This document shows, piece after piece, positions 1 to 7,972 of a DNA stretch of 64,000 nucleotides. A model generated the notes under the pieces. It was not told where the DNA came from. It did not search any database and saw only the letters and a list, made by a program, of their open reading frames with translations. Position numbers and translations under genes: made by a program. How positions within the stretch are numbered: position 1 is the first letter of the stretch; each line of letters starts with the position of its first letter. This DNA comes from a bacterium (GTDB lineage Bacteria; Actinomycetota; Acidimicrobiia; Spongiisociales; Spongiisociaceae), in NCBI GenBank assembly GCA_028821575.1, contig JAPPFW010000029.1:1-64000 (forward strand), written 5' to 3'.

Positions 1-57
1 CTCACCCCCATTCCAAGGATTTCACCCCCCCAACCCACGTTTTCGCGCAGGGCCATC

Positions 58-402
58 ATGATCCTAGCCGCGACTGTCGCTAGCGCTGCTATGCTATCAC
101 TAGAGTTCCTGTTACTTAATGAGAAGAGACTGAACTATCAGAATCGCACCAAGCGGACCTTGGTGATCAAGAATGTGTTAGCAACTGTTGGGTTTGCGTC
201 AGGCACTTTGTTATGCGGTCTCTTAACTTCGCTATCCGGTAGTTGGCCCGACGTATGGCAAGAGCTATTCGGTGCTTTTTCTATATTCGGTGCGATGTCC
301 CTGAGCATTCTACTCTTCACGATGGCTCTTGACTTGATAACTGTATCACGACCCCCTAAGCGCCATCCCTATCGGGACTATCTGGAGAGAATACACCTCT
401 AG
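58..402 (+). CDS. Small membrane protein of unknown function
   Basis: A 114-residue protein with three hydrophobic stretches (about residues 1-20, 37-60 and 70-93) separated by short charged loops, so probably an integral membrane protein. I recognise no family. Base composition is visibly richer in A/T than the core genes further right, and codon use includes many A/T-ending codons, which fits recent acquisition. It lies in the accessory tail left of the tRNA fragment at 2871. The ATG has no clear Shine-Dalgarno, so an earlier start outside the window cannot be excluded. It reads as a real gene mainly because the opposite frames lack this hydrophobic pattern. Confidence 0.45.
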   Translation: MILAATVASAAMLSLEFLLLNEKRLNYQNRTKRTLVIKNVLATVGFASGTLLCGLLTSLSGSWPDVWQELFGAFSIFGAMSLSILLFTMALDLITVSRPPKRHPYRDYLERIHL

Positions 403-539
403 CAGGGACAAAGTTGGAGACGTAAAGCTTGTTCAACCACAACACGGGCGCATTCGAGAGTCGGAGTGAGTCTCTACTCTCACCGGAGTTTACCCGTCTC
501 AGCCTCCGGTGGTGCGCAGGGAGCATGGGTGATCAGGGC

Positions 540-1793
540 CTAGTGCCAGAGGATGCTGATCGGGGCGGCCCAGATTCGGTCGGTCTTTTGGCTTCGGATG
601 TTGCTGATGTGACGACCGGTGGTGAGTACCAGTCCCAGCTTGAACCTGTCGCCGACCTTTTGGGATAGCCACTCGATGTGGCGGATGTCGCCGGGCCGGT
701 GCCGGTTGGCGGACTTGGCTTCGATTGCCACGATGCCGCCGTCTTCAGTCTCGATGACGGCGTCGATTTCGCGTGCGCCTTGGTGGGTGCGGAGGTGGCT
801 CAGTGCGTCCCGCATGCCGAGGGCCTCGAGCTCGGTGCGGATCTGGTTGAGGGCGAAAGTCTCGAGGACTCGGCCGTATAGGTCGCCGTTCAGTTTGAGG
901 CGGGGTAGGGGCACGTTCATCGCGGCGATCAGCAGCCCGGTGTCGCTGAACAGCATTTTGGGGGACTTGGCGAGGTTGGGGAGGTCCTCGCTGATGAACG
1001 CGGGGACCTCGACGGTCATGTCCATGTCAAGGAGGATGTGCCGGTAGTCGCGGTGGGTTCCGGGGTTGACGCGGGCGGCGTTTCGCAGGCTGCCGTCCTC
1101 GGGCGAGCGTGCGGTGTGGAGAGCGGCGGCGGTGAGGTATCTGCGGAATAGGGAGGCTGAGCGGCGTGTTCCGAACAGGGGCAGGTCTCGCCGGAGCAGG
1201 ACGCTCAGGTAGTCCCGGCTCCACCGTTGCGAGTGGTCCGGGGAGCCTTGTGGCGCGGACTCGGGGAAGCCGCCGACCGCGGCCATGTCCAGGTATTCGA
1301 AGATGTCGGGAGTGTGCTCCGGCGGGGCTTGGGGTGGTGTTCCCGACAGCAACGCGGCAACTGTGGGGACGTGACTCGGATCCGCAACGCGCTCGCTCAG
1401 TTCTCTCACGGTCATCGGGTTGAGCCGCACGACCGCTGCCCGACCGGTCAGTGCCTGGAACTCGGACCGGCTCCGCGGATCGGGTGAGCCGGTGAGGACG
1501 AATCGCCCGGGCCTCCGGTCGCGGTCAACAGTACGTTTAGTCGCTAGCACTACTTCGGGGACCAGTTGCCACTCGTCCACCAGGAGCGGCTCCCGATACT
1601 GAGCGAGGGCGGCCTCGGGGTTGTCCTGGAAAACGATGCGGGTGGCCGAGTCGTCGAGAAATGCTCTGGACCTCACCGCCTGAAGGGCCGTCGTGGTTTT
1701 GCCCACGCCCCTGGTGCCTGTCACCAGTACGACGGGATGGGTGCTTCGAGCTCGCGCGAGCTGTGCGTCCACGAGGCGGGGGATGTACTTCAC
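540..1793 (-). CDS. AAA_14 / DUF4143 ATP-binding protein
   Basis: A 417-residue protein of the widespread AAA_14-DUF4143 family. The Walker A motif GTRGVGKT lies near residues 26-33, a Walker B-like LLVDEWQ near 70, and a sensor-like FVLTGSPD near 98. The C-terminal half (from about 190) is the DUF4143 part, ending in a nuclease-like fold region containing EIDAVIE and VAIEAKS, a pattern seen in PD-(D/E)xK-like domains. Biological role is unknown; the family is common in mobile and accessory DNA. The start is GTG, seven bases after the last of four 23-bp repeats, with no Shine-Dalgarno, suggesting a leaderless or very short-leader transcript controlled by those repeats. Confidence 0.85.
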   Translation of the reverse strand: MKYIPRLVDAQLARARSTHPVVLVTGTRGVGKTTTALQAVRSRAFLDDSATRIVFQDNPEAALAQYREPLLVDEWQLVPEVVLATKRTVDRDRRPGRFVLTGSPDPRSRSEFQALTGRAAVVRLNPMTVRELSERVADPSHVPTVAALLSGTPPQAPPEHTPDIFEYLDMAAVGGFPESAPQGSPDHSQRWSRDYLSVLLRRDLPLFGTRRSASLFRRYLTAAALHTARSPEDGSLRNAARVNPGTHRDYRHILLDMDMTVEVPAFISEDLPNLAKSPKMLFSDTGLLIAAMNVPLPRLKLNGDLYGRVLETFALNQIRTELEALGMRDALSHLRTHQGAREIDAVIETEDGGIVAIEAKSANRHRPGDIRHIEWLSQKVGDRFKLGLVLTTGRHISNIRSQKTDRIWAAPISILWH

Positions 1794-1799
1794 GAGCCG

Positions 1800-1891
1800 C
1801 AGCGTAGCAGTATTCGGGGCTATATCATAGCAGTGTTCAAGAGAACAGCGTAGCAGTGCTAAGGGCTACAGCGTAGCAGTGTTCTCAAGTT
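1800..1891 (-). repeat. Four 23-bp direct repeats upstream of the ATPase gene
   Basis: Four copies begin at 1800, 1823, 1846 and 1869, an exact 23-bp period. The conserved 16-bp core reads CAGCGTAGCAGTGTTC on the + strand with few changes. The third copy contains the perfect palindrome TAGCAGTGCTA; the others are imperfect versions. On the coding strand a -10-like TATGAT falls inside the second copy (about 1825-1830). The array ends beside the GTG start of the AAA_14 gene, so it is best read as an operator array, perhaps for autoregulation. Iterons of a plasmid-like element are an alternative. Confidence 0.75.
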
Positions 1892-1973
1892 GAGGCTGAA
1901 ACAACCGGGGGGAATCAGACTCCGGCGCCTCTGGACGGTGGGGATCCCTCACCGAGAAGTCTAACGAGCAGCA

Positions 1974-2534
1974 TTAGTCGTTCTCAACACGCTGATCGAG
2001 GAGGCTCAGCAGCTTGGTGGTTGTCCTCCAGTTTCGGATGGTCATGCTCTGATAGAGCGGGCTGCTGGCGATCCGGCTCATCCGGCTATGCGATAACCGC
2101 CTGCTCAGGCGTGAGAAGTAGAGCACCCCTTCGCCTGACCAGATCTGATCAACACCGTCACGCGGGTCTACGACTCGCATGGCTTCGCGGCTCGACAGCG
2201 GCGCCTTCAGGAAGATCACATCGGAGTGATAGGTATCCGGCACCGTGCCGAACCCTGACGGCGCCCCGTCGACCACGTCGCGGTACTGCCGATGCGAACG
2301 CACCACTACGACAACTGACAGCCCGAAACTGTCAGCGAGCACTCTCTCGATGTCAGACTCCAACGATGTCGGGTGTATGGCGGATTCGAACAGCACGTTG
2401 CCGGACTGGATGTACGTTCCGACCGCCCCGTACCCGGCGTCTTCGAAGGCGGCGCGCAAATCAGCCATGCGGACAATGTTCCTGCCGCCCACATTGATCC
2501 CCCTCAGCAACGCCACATATCCGGCTCCCGCCAT
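1974..2534 (-). CDS. DUF1697 family protein
   Basis: A 186-residue protein matching the DUF1697 family over its full length. It shows the family's opening LLRGINVGG (residues 9-17), the following region with QSGNVLFES near 43-51, and the C-terminal LSRRLSHSRMSRIA segment followed by the TIRNW motif. The structure is known for some homologues but no enzymatic activity is established. It is a solitary gene read towards the ATPase gene. Its start codon lies only about 17 bases from the first open codon of an unrelated broken gene fragment on the other strand, suggesting that this junction was created by rearrangement. Confidence 0.85.
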   Translation of the reverse strand: MAGAGYVALLRGINVGGRNIVRMADLRAAFEDAGYGAVGTYIQSGNVLFESAIHPTSLESDIERVLADSFGLSVVVVVRSHRQYRDVVDGAPSGFGTVPDTYHSDVIFLKAPLSSREAMRVVDPRDGVDQIWSGEGVLYFSRLSRRLSHSRMSRIASSPLYQSMTIRNWRTTTKLLSLLDQRVEND

Positions 2535-2551
2535 GGCTGAGACCCTAGTGA

Positions 2552-2767
2552 CCGTTTCTCCGGCCGGAAGGAACTGATCTGGTCCGAGCCATCCGCGACC
2601 TCGGCGGTGTCATAGAAGAGATCGCCGAGCACCTGACGGAACCGGCTAGAAGGTCAATCACCGTGGAGATCAACGCCCGCTCGGATGGCTGCGACAACAG
2701 AACGCAGCGCATAGTCATGGAAAACGCCACCCAACTCGGCTTCGAGTCGCACGAGTTCGAAGTCTGA
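2552..2767 (+). pseudogene. C-terminal remnant, resembling DUF499-type ATPases
   Basis: A 71-codon open frame without a start codon, ending in TGA. The translation is protein-like: a helix-rich stretch with VIEEIAEHL, then SITVEINARSDG, then IVMENATQLGFESHEFEV at the stop. This ending (a beta strand with EI-A, then a helix with xxENxxxLxFxxHxFE) resembles from memory the C-terminus of DUF499 AAA ATPases, which travel with DUF1156 methyltransferases. The 5' part is missing; a stop occurs at 2549 and the neighbouring DUF1697 gene begins at 2534. I call it a decayed fragment. The family assignment is tentative. Confidence 0.45.
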
Positions 2768-2870
2768 GACAACGTGTCAGTGGACGTTGATTCTCGGTTC
2801 GCCACCCCTCGCAAGTAGCATCGGAGCGTCCTGAACCGGGCCCGGAACACCGACTCCGATTGACCTCCTT

Positions 2871-2893
2871 GGTTCGAATCCTGCCGCGGGCGC
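2871..2893 (+). other. 3' tRNA fragment, probable integration (att) site
   Basis: The sequence GGTTCGAATCC followed by TGCCGCGGGC is the T-loop, 3' T-stem and 3' acceptor strand of a tRNA. The 5' T-stem strand that should precede it (GCAGG) is absent: here CTT precedes GG. No D-arm, anticodon arm or 5' acceptor strand is found upstream. A lone tRNA 3' end is the classic footprint of a tyrosine-recombinase element inserted in a tRNA gene. With the tRNA on the + strand, the element would lie to the left, which fits the accessory genes and gene remnant there. No integrase is visible in the window. Confidence 0.6.
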
Positions 2894-2897
2894 GATG

Positions 2898-2912
2898 CTG
2901 GTGGCTGGTGGC
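2898..2912. repeat. Short heptamer repeat (CTGGTGG x2)
   Basis: Two exact copies of CTGGTGG plus one base, directly after the tRNA fragment. It is the smallest of the 7-bp-period intergenic arrays seen through the window. Confidence 0.5.
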
Positions 2913-2923
2913 ATTACTGACAC

Positions 2924-3259
2924 CTAGGCGAGCCTCGCCCCCAGCGATGCCACATCGCGAAACACGACCGACCGGGGCAGCGCCTCGGTTGCGCCCATCC
3001 GTCTGGCTTGTTCCAGGGCCTCCACGCGGACGTGCGGGCCGTACGCGACACAGTGGACCGAGTCGGCGGCGGCCGCTGCTTCTATAACTGCAAACGCCAA
3101 GGGGTGCTCGAGGTCTACGAGGACCCCTTCCAGAGCCTCGGGCAGGTAGCGGTCCTTCAAGGGGACGACCTCCCAGCCTGCTTTCCTGAGGCCGGCCTCC
3201 AGCTTCGACCTGTCCATGAGGTTGCGTGTGAGCAAACCCGCTCGTCCTCCGGTCTTCAT
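2924..3259 (-). CDS. Small protein of unknown function, receiver-like fold possible
   Basis: A 111-residue soluble protein. Alternating hydrophobic strands and helices (GLLTRNLMDR, VLVDLEHP, CVAYGPHV, ARRMGATEALPRSVVF) resemble the last part of CheY-like receiver folds, where a position-specific hydrophobic pattern ends in a GAxxxLPRS segment. The usual phospho-acceptor aspartate cannot be assigned with confidence, although VLVDLEHP might be its place. It overlaps the gene upstream by four bases (ATGA), so the two are translationally coupled. Function unknown. Confidence 0.6.
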   Translation of the reverse strand: MKTGGRAGLLTRNLMDRSKLEAGLRKAGWEVVPLKDRYLPEALEGVLVDLEHPLAFAVIEAAAAADSVHCVAYGPHVRVEALEQARRMGATEALPRSVVFRDVASLGARLA

Positions 3260-3672
3260 ACCGTCCTCCCGGTCATAGCCGCGGCCTTGGTCGCGCCCCA
3301 GGCAAGGTGGGCTCGCCAGACCTCCTCACCCAGATCGCGCGAGGAGGCCGGGGCCAGATCGTACAGATCGCCGGGTAGCGCGCTGCGGGTCAGGTCGTCA
3401 CGCGGGACAGGTGGGTAGCCCTCTGCTTGAAGGACCGCGGTAGGGAATCTCATAGCTTCCTGGAACAGTTCCAGCGGACCCCGGTCCTGCAGCGGGTACG
3501 GACGGCCCAGCAAGCACTCCAGGGCATCCTGCAACCACCGCCGCCCTTCTCCGAGGGCTTCGTCCAGCCCGGCGGGTTCGCGTCCGATTCGTTGTCCCAC
3601 CGCGGCTCTCACGTACGCCGCGTAGGCATCGACCAGCACGTCCACAAGGTGATCTCCTGCTGTCACCGGCAA
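3256..3672 (-). CDS. Hypothetical protein
   Basis: A 138-residue, acidic, helix-rich soluble protein without signal peptide or membrane segment. I do not recognise a family. Its stop overlaps the start of the receiver-like gene (ATGA) and its start lies seven bases after the stop of the CvpA-CAP gene, so these genes form one operon. The coding character (G/C-ending codons throughout) is normal for this genome. Confidence 0.6.
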   Translation of the reverse strand: MPVTAGDHLVDVLVDAYAAYVRAAVGQRIGREPAGLDEALGEGRRWLQDALECLLGRPYPLQDRGPLELFQEAMRFPTAVLQAEGYPPVPRDDLTRSALPGDLYDLAPASSRDLGEEVWRAHLAWGATKAAAMTGRTV

Positions 3673-3679
3673 GCGCCTC

Positions 3680-4645
3680 TCATCCAGTGAATACCTGGAC
3701 GACCATCAGACCCAGAGGGCCTTCTAAGGCCGACACCCCGACCCGGGTGAACCGGGGATCCAGCATCGTGGCACGGTGTGCCTCGGAGGACAACAGTCCC
3801 TCGTGGACGCTCGACACGGTCGGGGAGAGCGCCAGGTTCTCACCGGCGGCGCGGAAGGGGATGCCCGCCACATCGAGACGATCGTCGACCGAGCCCGCGA
3901 CGGGCGAGCGGTGAGAGAAGTAGCCCTGCTCGTACATCTCCTTTCCGTGACCGCCGGCCACGCCGGCCAGCGCCGCCGACCATGCAACCGTCTCCACACC
4001 CTCCTCGATCCTGGCCCGGTTGATCTTGTCGAACAGCTCCCTGGCCGAGTCCGGGCGGCTCACCAGTTCCCGGGAGTCGGCTGCCGGCAGTTCCACGTGG
4101 TCGTCCGGCTCTATCACCACCTGACTCCTGCCCAGCAGGTGATTGATGTTCACCAAGGACTCGAGGACACGGTCTCCGAGCAAGCGGCTGACTGCCGGTG
4201 TCACCCCCGCCTCCTCCGACAGGACGATACGGGCAGCCCTTGACTCCGAGAGGAGCCCTTCGAACCGTCCCGGCAGGATCGGAAAGGCACCGGCGATGAT
4301 CAGCATCAGGATCGCCAGAACCGCGAACCACGCGCCTGAGACCATCGCACCGGCGATGCTGTCGAGAGGCCGGAGCGGCGACGGCACCCACACCAGCCTT
4401 CTAGCTATCAGCGTGGTCCCCGCAAGGATGATCGCGAACACGATCACAGAGCCGATCACCTGGGCGGCGACGGGACTCGCACCCGACCACGACTCGATCA
4501 CGGCTCCGGCGGCGGGACCCGAGCGGTACCCGACCAGGACCGCCAGGACGAAGCCCGCCATCTCGATCGCGCTTCGGACAAGACCGCGGCGATATCCCCC
4601 GATCAGAGCAGCGAGAAGCCCCAACCCGAGTATCAGGTCGAGCAA
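3680..4645 (-). CDS. CvpA-like membrane protein with C-terminal CAP domain
   Basis: A 321-residue protein in two parts. Residues 1 to about 125 hold four transmembrane segments with the CvpA/colicin-V-production pattern (GLGLLAALIGGYRRGLVRSA near the start). After a linker, residues about 200-321 form a CAP/SCP-like (cysteine-rich secretory protein) domain, with FDKINRAR, the helix with ALAGVAGGHGKEM, YFSHRSP, GENLA and a final VVQVFTG strand. The CAP domain should face outside the membrane. CAP domains in bacteria are usually secreted proteins of uncertain activity, often linked to the cell envelope. It lies four bases from the AI-2E transporter gene. Confidence 0.85.
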   Translation of the reverse strand: MLDLILGLGLLAALIGGYRRGLVRSAIEMAGFVLAVLVGYRSGPAAGAVIESWSGASPVAAQVIGSVIVFAIILAGTTLIARRLVWVPSPLRPLDSIAGAMVSGAWFAVLAILMLIIAGAFPILPGRFEGLLSESRAARIVLSEEAGVTPAVSRLLGDRVLESLVNINHLLGRSQVVIEPDDHVELPAADSRELVSRPDSARELFDKINRARIEEGVETVAWSAALAGVAGGHGKEMYEQGYFSHRSPVAGSVDDRLDVAGIPFRAAGENLALSPTVSSVHEGLLSSEAHRATMLDPRFTRVGVSALEGPLGLMVVQVFTG

Positions 4646-4649
4646 CGGA

Positions 4650-5945
4650 TCAGTCCTGTCCGGGCCGGGAAGTCTCCGATGGCGGAGCCTCGGTAGCGCC
4701 GTCGAGCACGCCGTCGCCGGGATCCTCGTCGCTTCCGTTCTCTGGGCGGCCCACCTCCTGCGAATCGTCGGCCCTTACACGACGGAGACGTTCCTTCAGC
4801 GGCTCGGGCTCGTACTCGACCAGCACGGCCTGTACGGCCTGATCCCACGATTCACCCAGCACCCGCGTCCTCCACAGGTGGCCGGCGACGATCTTGAGGA
4901 CGGCGGTCACGGGAACCGCGATGAGAACACCGAACAGGCCTCCGATCGAGCCTCCGGCGAGCAACGCCAGGATGATGCTCACCGGGCTGAGGTGGACCGC
5001 CACGCGCAGGATGAGCGGGCTGACGAGGTGGTTGTCGATCTGCTGGATCGCCAGGAAGGCCACCACCACCCAGATGGCCCGAATCGGATCACCGACCATC
5101 AGCGCCGTCGACACGCCCAAGGCGCCTCCCACCCACGGTCCGATGAAGGGAACGATATTGAGTAGACCGGCGAGCAGACCGACGATCAGCCAGAACGGAA
5201 GGTCGAGGATCCACAGCGCGAGGCTCGACAGCAGGCCCACTACCAGGGCGACCATCAACTGGCCCCGGATGAACCCGCCCACCGCCTTGCCGATCTGGCG
5301 GGCCAGGTGGACGGCTTCATCGCGGTCAGCCGCCGGGATCAGACGTTCGCCGGCGCGGCGGAGGTTGTGAGCATCCACCAGGATGTAGAAGGCCAAAACG
5401 GGCGCGAGCAGCACGACGACGGCCACCTCCAGAACGCCTCGGGCAATCTCGCCGACCCGGCCGACGGCTTCGAGGATCACCTCGCGGTTGGCAGGGTCTG
5501 CGAACCACTCCCGCAACCCTTCGGAGAGCGACTCGACACCCTGGAAACCCTCGGGCAGGTTGAGGGCGGTGGCGACATCCGACACGACTCGGGAGGCGCC
5601 GTCGATCACTTCCGGAACCTGGTCCACCAACTCGACTGCCTGGCTGCTCATGATGGGAACGATGAGTACCCCGATCAGTACCAGCACGGCGCCGAAGAGC
5701 ACGTAGGCGAGGCATCCGCCCGCCACCCTCGGAACCCTGTGCTTCTCGAGCCGGTCGACCAGGGGTTTGAACAGGTACACGATGATCACCGCGAAAATGA
5801 GCGGCGGCCAGATGATCCTCAACTGCAACACGATCCAGGCGAGGAGAGCCAGGACGAGGCACGCGCCCACGATGCTCCAAGCCGCTATTCCCAGCCCGCG
5901 CAGCCACTCGAACCGCCTGGTCGCTTCCCGTTCCCTGCTATCCAC
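4650..5945 (-). CDS. AI-2E family transporter (PerM/TqsA-like)
   Basis: A 431-residue polytopic membrane protein of the AI-2E transporter (PF01594) family. Hydrophobic segments are spread over residues 17-60, 70-90, 155-190 and 225-350. The family's central helix region with GGFIRGQLMVALVVG and the glycine-rich part around FIGPWVGGALGV are present. A long acidic cytoplasmic tail follows from about 370. Members include putative exporters of autoinducer-2 and sodium/proton antiporters, so substrate cannot be set from sequence. It is the first gene of the run leading into the CvpA-CAP gene. Confidence 0.85.
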   Translation of the reverse strand: MDSREREATRRFEWLRGLGIAAWSIVGACLVLALLAWIVLQLRIIWPPLIFAVIIVYLFKPLVDRLEKHRVPRVAGGCLAYVLFGAVLVLIGVLIVPIMSSQAVELVDQVPEVIDGASRVVSDVATALNLPEGFQGVESLSEGLREWFADPANREVILEAVGRVGEIARGVLEVAVVVLLAPVLAFYILVDAHNLRRAGERLIPAADRDEAVHLARQIGKAVGGFIRGQLMVALVVGLLSSLALWILDLPFWLIVGLLAGLLNIVPFIGPWVGGALGVSTALMVGDPIRAIWVVVAFLAIQQIDNHLVSPLILRVAVHLSPVSIILALLAGGSIGGLFGVLIAVPVTAVLKIVAGHLWRTRVLGESWDQAVQAVLVEYEPEPLKERLRRVRADDSQEVGRPENGSDEDPGDGVLDGATEAPPSETSRPGQD

Positions 5946-5974
5946 TATCGCCCCTCGCTGCCGGCAACCCGCCG

Positions 5975-6973
5975 TTACGGGGTAGCACCCTCAACCTGGT
6001 CTTCGACCCCGCCGTCCGGCTCCGGCTCCTCCGGCTCCTCAATCCCCTCCCATTGTTCCACTAACAACTCCGATCCGGGATCCACTTCCACGAGAAACCG
6101 GGTGGTACCCGAGCCGTCGAACCGCTTCCCATCCGCGGTGACCTCCCACCCCGGTCCCACCTGGACGCTCCCGGTCACTTCGACGGACGCGTCGGAGGGA
6201 ATCTCCAACACCACCGCGCCTGCAACGAAGACCGGAACGTCCCCGGGCGTAGCGGCAAGACGTACCCGACCGTCGGCAACGACGCGGAGTGAGGTCAACC
6301 GTACCGCCGTCAGGTCGGCATCGACACTCCCGGCCATGATGTTCACGCTCCATTCAGGCAGGGCGGAGATCGACACGTTCCAACCTCGCGATCCGAACCA
6401 ACCCGGTTCGGACTCCTCTGTCAACCGCACGACGGCCTCGTCGCCGGCAACCACCTCCGAACTCCGGGCCGGGCCGATGTGTCCCCCCGTTCGCATCTGA
6501 TCCACTTCGTAGAGCAACCCGGCGCGCCCGTCGAGGGTAACCTGACCGTCGGTGCGGAGGTCGAGGACCGCGCCGGCAATCTCGCCTTCCACCGGCGGGC
6601 CAGCCAGGTTGGCGGCCGACGACGGGAGCGCCTCCCAACCGGTGAGGTGCGACCCCAGTCCGACGACCAGCCACGTGAGAACCAGGAACGGGGTGGCCGC
6701 GCCCGGCCCCTGCCGCAAGAAGGTGCGCCGGTGCCTGGTCATGCGGCTTCGTATCGCGAGCAATACCAGCGAGACCGCCAACCCGGGCCAGAGGGAGAGG
6801 ATGTCGAGTAGGACGGCTCGCATCAGCCACCCGTTGTATGCCGCCACCACCGCGAACAGTAGGGCGACAGCCAGTCCGACCCACACGGATGCCACCCGCA
6901 AGTTCGCCGACCGGGCGACTCGGGACTTGGACCGGAAGAGGGGGGGCCTCCTCGTCCCCCTCGGAAGCATCAC
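5975..6973 (-). CDS. Membrane protein with beta-rich LiaF/toastrack-like C-terminal domain
   Basis: A 332-residue protein. Four hydrophobic segments lie at about residues 28-46, 50-70, 90-108 and adjoining residues, followed from about 190 by a repetitive beta-strand region (WNVSISALPEWSVNIMAGSV, then LTSLRVVADGRVRL and VVLEIPSDASVEV) typical of the toastrack/LiaF-like or right-handed beta-fold envelope domains. The tail is rich in Glu and Pro. Function is unknown; related architectures sense or respond to envelope stress. The start overlaps the LytR_C gene stop by four bases, so the two are coupled. Confidence 0.65.
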   Translation of the reverse strand: MMLPRGTRRPPLFRSKSRVARSANLRVASVWVGLAVALLFAVVAAYNGWLMRAVLLDILSLWPGLAVSLVLLAIRSRMTRHRRTFLRQGPGAATPFLVLTWLVVGLGSHLTGWEALPSSAANLAGPPVEGEIAGAVLDLRTDGQVTLDGRAGLLYEVDQMRTGGHIGPARSSEVVAGDEAVVRLTEESEPGWFGSRGWNVSISALPEWSVNIMAGSVDADLTAVRLTSLRVVADGRVRLAATPGDVPVFVAGAVVLEIPSDASVEVTGSVQVGPGWEVTADGKRFDGSGTTRFLVEVDPGSELLVEQWEGIEEPEEPEPDGGVEDQVEGATP

Positions 6974-7575
6974 TCGCTGTAGGAAGCCCCGAGTACCACG
7001 GTCAGGGGCGCCTGGGGATCGTCACCGCCGAAGGGCTCGATGCGGGCATCCGGAACAGCCTCGGCCAGCACCTCAGCCTCTCGACGGAATCCCTCCACGT
7101 ACCAGACGACCGAGGTAGCCAGCGCCTCTGGATGGTTTTCGGGATCGAGGGTTCGGTACCCCAGGTCGGCCAGTCGTTCTGTCATGCGGCCCGCCAGTCC
7201 CGCTACACGAGTCGAGTTGAGAACCAGCACGGTCAACCGTTCGGGATCGCGGACCGGGGGAAGCGTGGAGGTAGTTTCCGGCACCGTGGTTGCCACACTC
7301 GCGACGGTCGACGTATCGGCTCCGGCGGTGGTGGTCACAGCAACTGTGGTCGTCGAGCCCGGAGCGACAGTGGTGGATGGCGCGCCGGAGGCAACCGTCC
7401 CCTGTTCATGGGTGGTCGCCACCTCCGCCTCCGGCTCCTCCGACCCGCCTCTCAGAATCCCGATGATCAGGATCGCGGCGACAGCCACCACGACGGCAAG
7501 CATCGCCAGGAGGATCAGGCGGGTCAGGTCGCGGCGGAACCGGCTTCGATCCGTGGAGGCATGCCTTCCCGGCAA
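6970..7575 (-). CDS. LytR_C domain membrane-anchored protein
   Basis: A 201-residue protein with one transmembrane helix at about residues 20-43, a Thr/Val/Ser-rich extracellular linker (about 50-105) and a C-terminal LytR_C domain starting with LTVLVLNSTRVAGLAG, through ERLADLGYRT and ending LTVVLGAS. The domain is found at the C-terminus of LytR-CpsA-Psr enzymes and alone in actinobacterial single-pass proteins; its role is thought to be in the cell wall but is not proven. First gene of a coupled pair with the toastrack-like membrane protein. Confidence 0.85.
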   Translation of the reverse strand: MPGRHASTDRSRFRRDLTRLILLAMLAVVVAVAAILIIGILRGGSEEPEAEVATTHEQGTVASGAPSTTVAPGSTTTVAVTTTAGADTSTVASVATTVPETTSTLPPVRDPERLTVLVLNSTRVAGLAGRMTERLADLGYRTLDPENHPEALATSVVWYVEGFRREAEVLAEAVPDARIEPFGGDDPQAPLTVVLGASYSE

Positions 7576-7631
7576 GTTGCTATCCCTGCCGTCGTCGGCC
7601 GCTGCCAGGGACCCCGAGGTGCGTGACGCGG

Positions 7632-7886
7632 CTACTCAACGGATCGGATCACGCCGGATCGGTATCCTGATGCAGGTGGTGCCCCCGCTCGAATCCGGCG
7701 CAGCCGCCTCACGGTCAGCGGGTCATACCGGAGAGCATCCGGCTTGTCGATCAGGTCCCTCAGGACTCGGTAGTAGATCGCCGAACTGAACCCGAGGGTC
7801 TCATAGATGTTTCGGTCCTTGGGTCCCGGTAACGTCCACCACGAGCGCTCGAAGTCCAATACGCGCTGCTCACGGGAACTGAGCAT
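7632..7886 (-). CDS. DUF3263 protein
   Basis: An 84-residue protein whose first residues MLSSREQRVLDFERSWW and following YETLGFSSAIYYRVLRDLID and YDPLTVRRLRR match DUF3263, a small actinobacterial helix-turn-helix-like family. The longer open frame starts at 7991, but the homologous region begins at the ATG at 7886, which I use. The pattern GFSSAIYYRVL looks like the recognition part of a helix-turn-helix. DNA binding is an inference; no target is known. It is downstream of the DUF3574 lipoprotein gene in the same direction. Confidence 0.8.
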   Translation of the reverse strand: MLSSREQRVLDFERSWWTLPGPKDRNIYETLGFSSAIYYRVLRDLIDKPDALRYDPLTVRRLRRIRAGAPPASGYRSGVIRSVE

Positions 7887-7972
7887 GATGAGTGGAGCGT
7901 ATAACGAGCGGGAGCCAGATCGGGGTATTTCGCGACCTTGCGCCGCCCCCCGACACATACCAACCGAAGACG

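Noticed and set aside
429-668. 79-codon + strand frame overlapping the end of the AAA_14 gene
   Set aside because: No Shine-Dalgarno, no family, and it is antisense to the well-supported ATPase C-terminus.
4143-5165. 340-codon + strand frame opposite the CvpA-CAP and AI-2E transporter genes
   Set aside because: Spans two confirmed genes on the other strand and has no hydrophobic or domain pattern.
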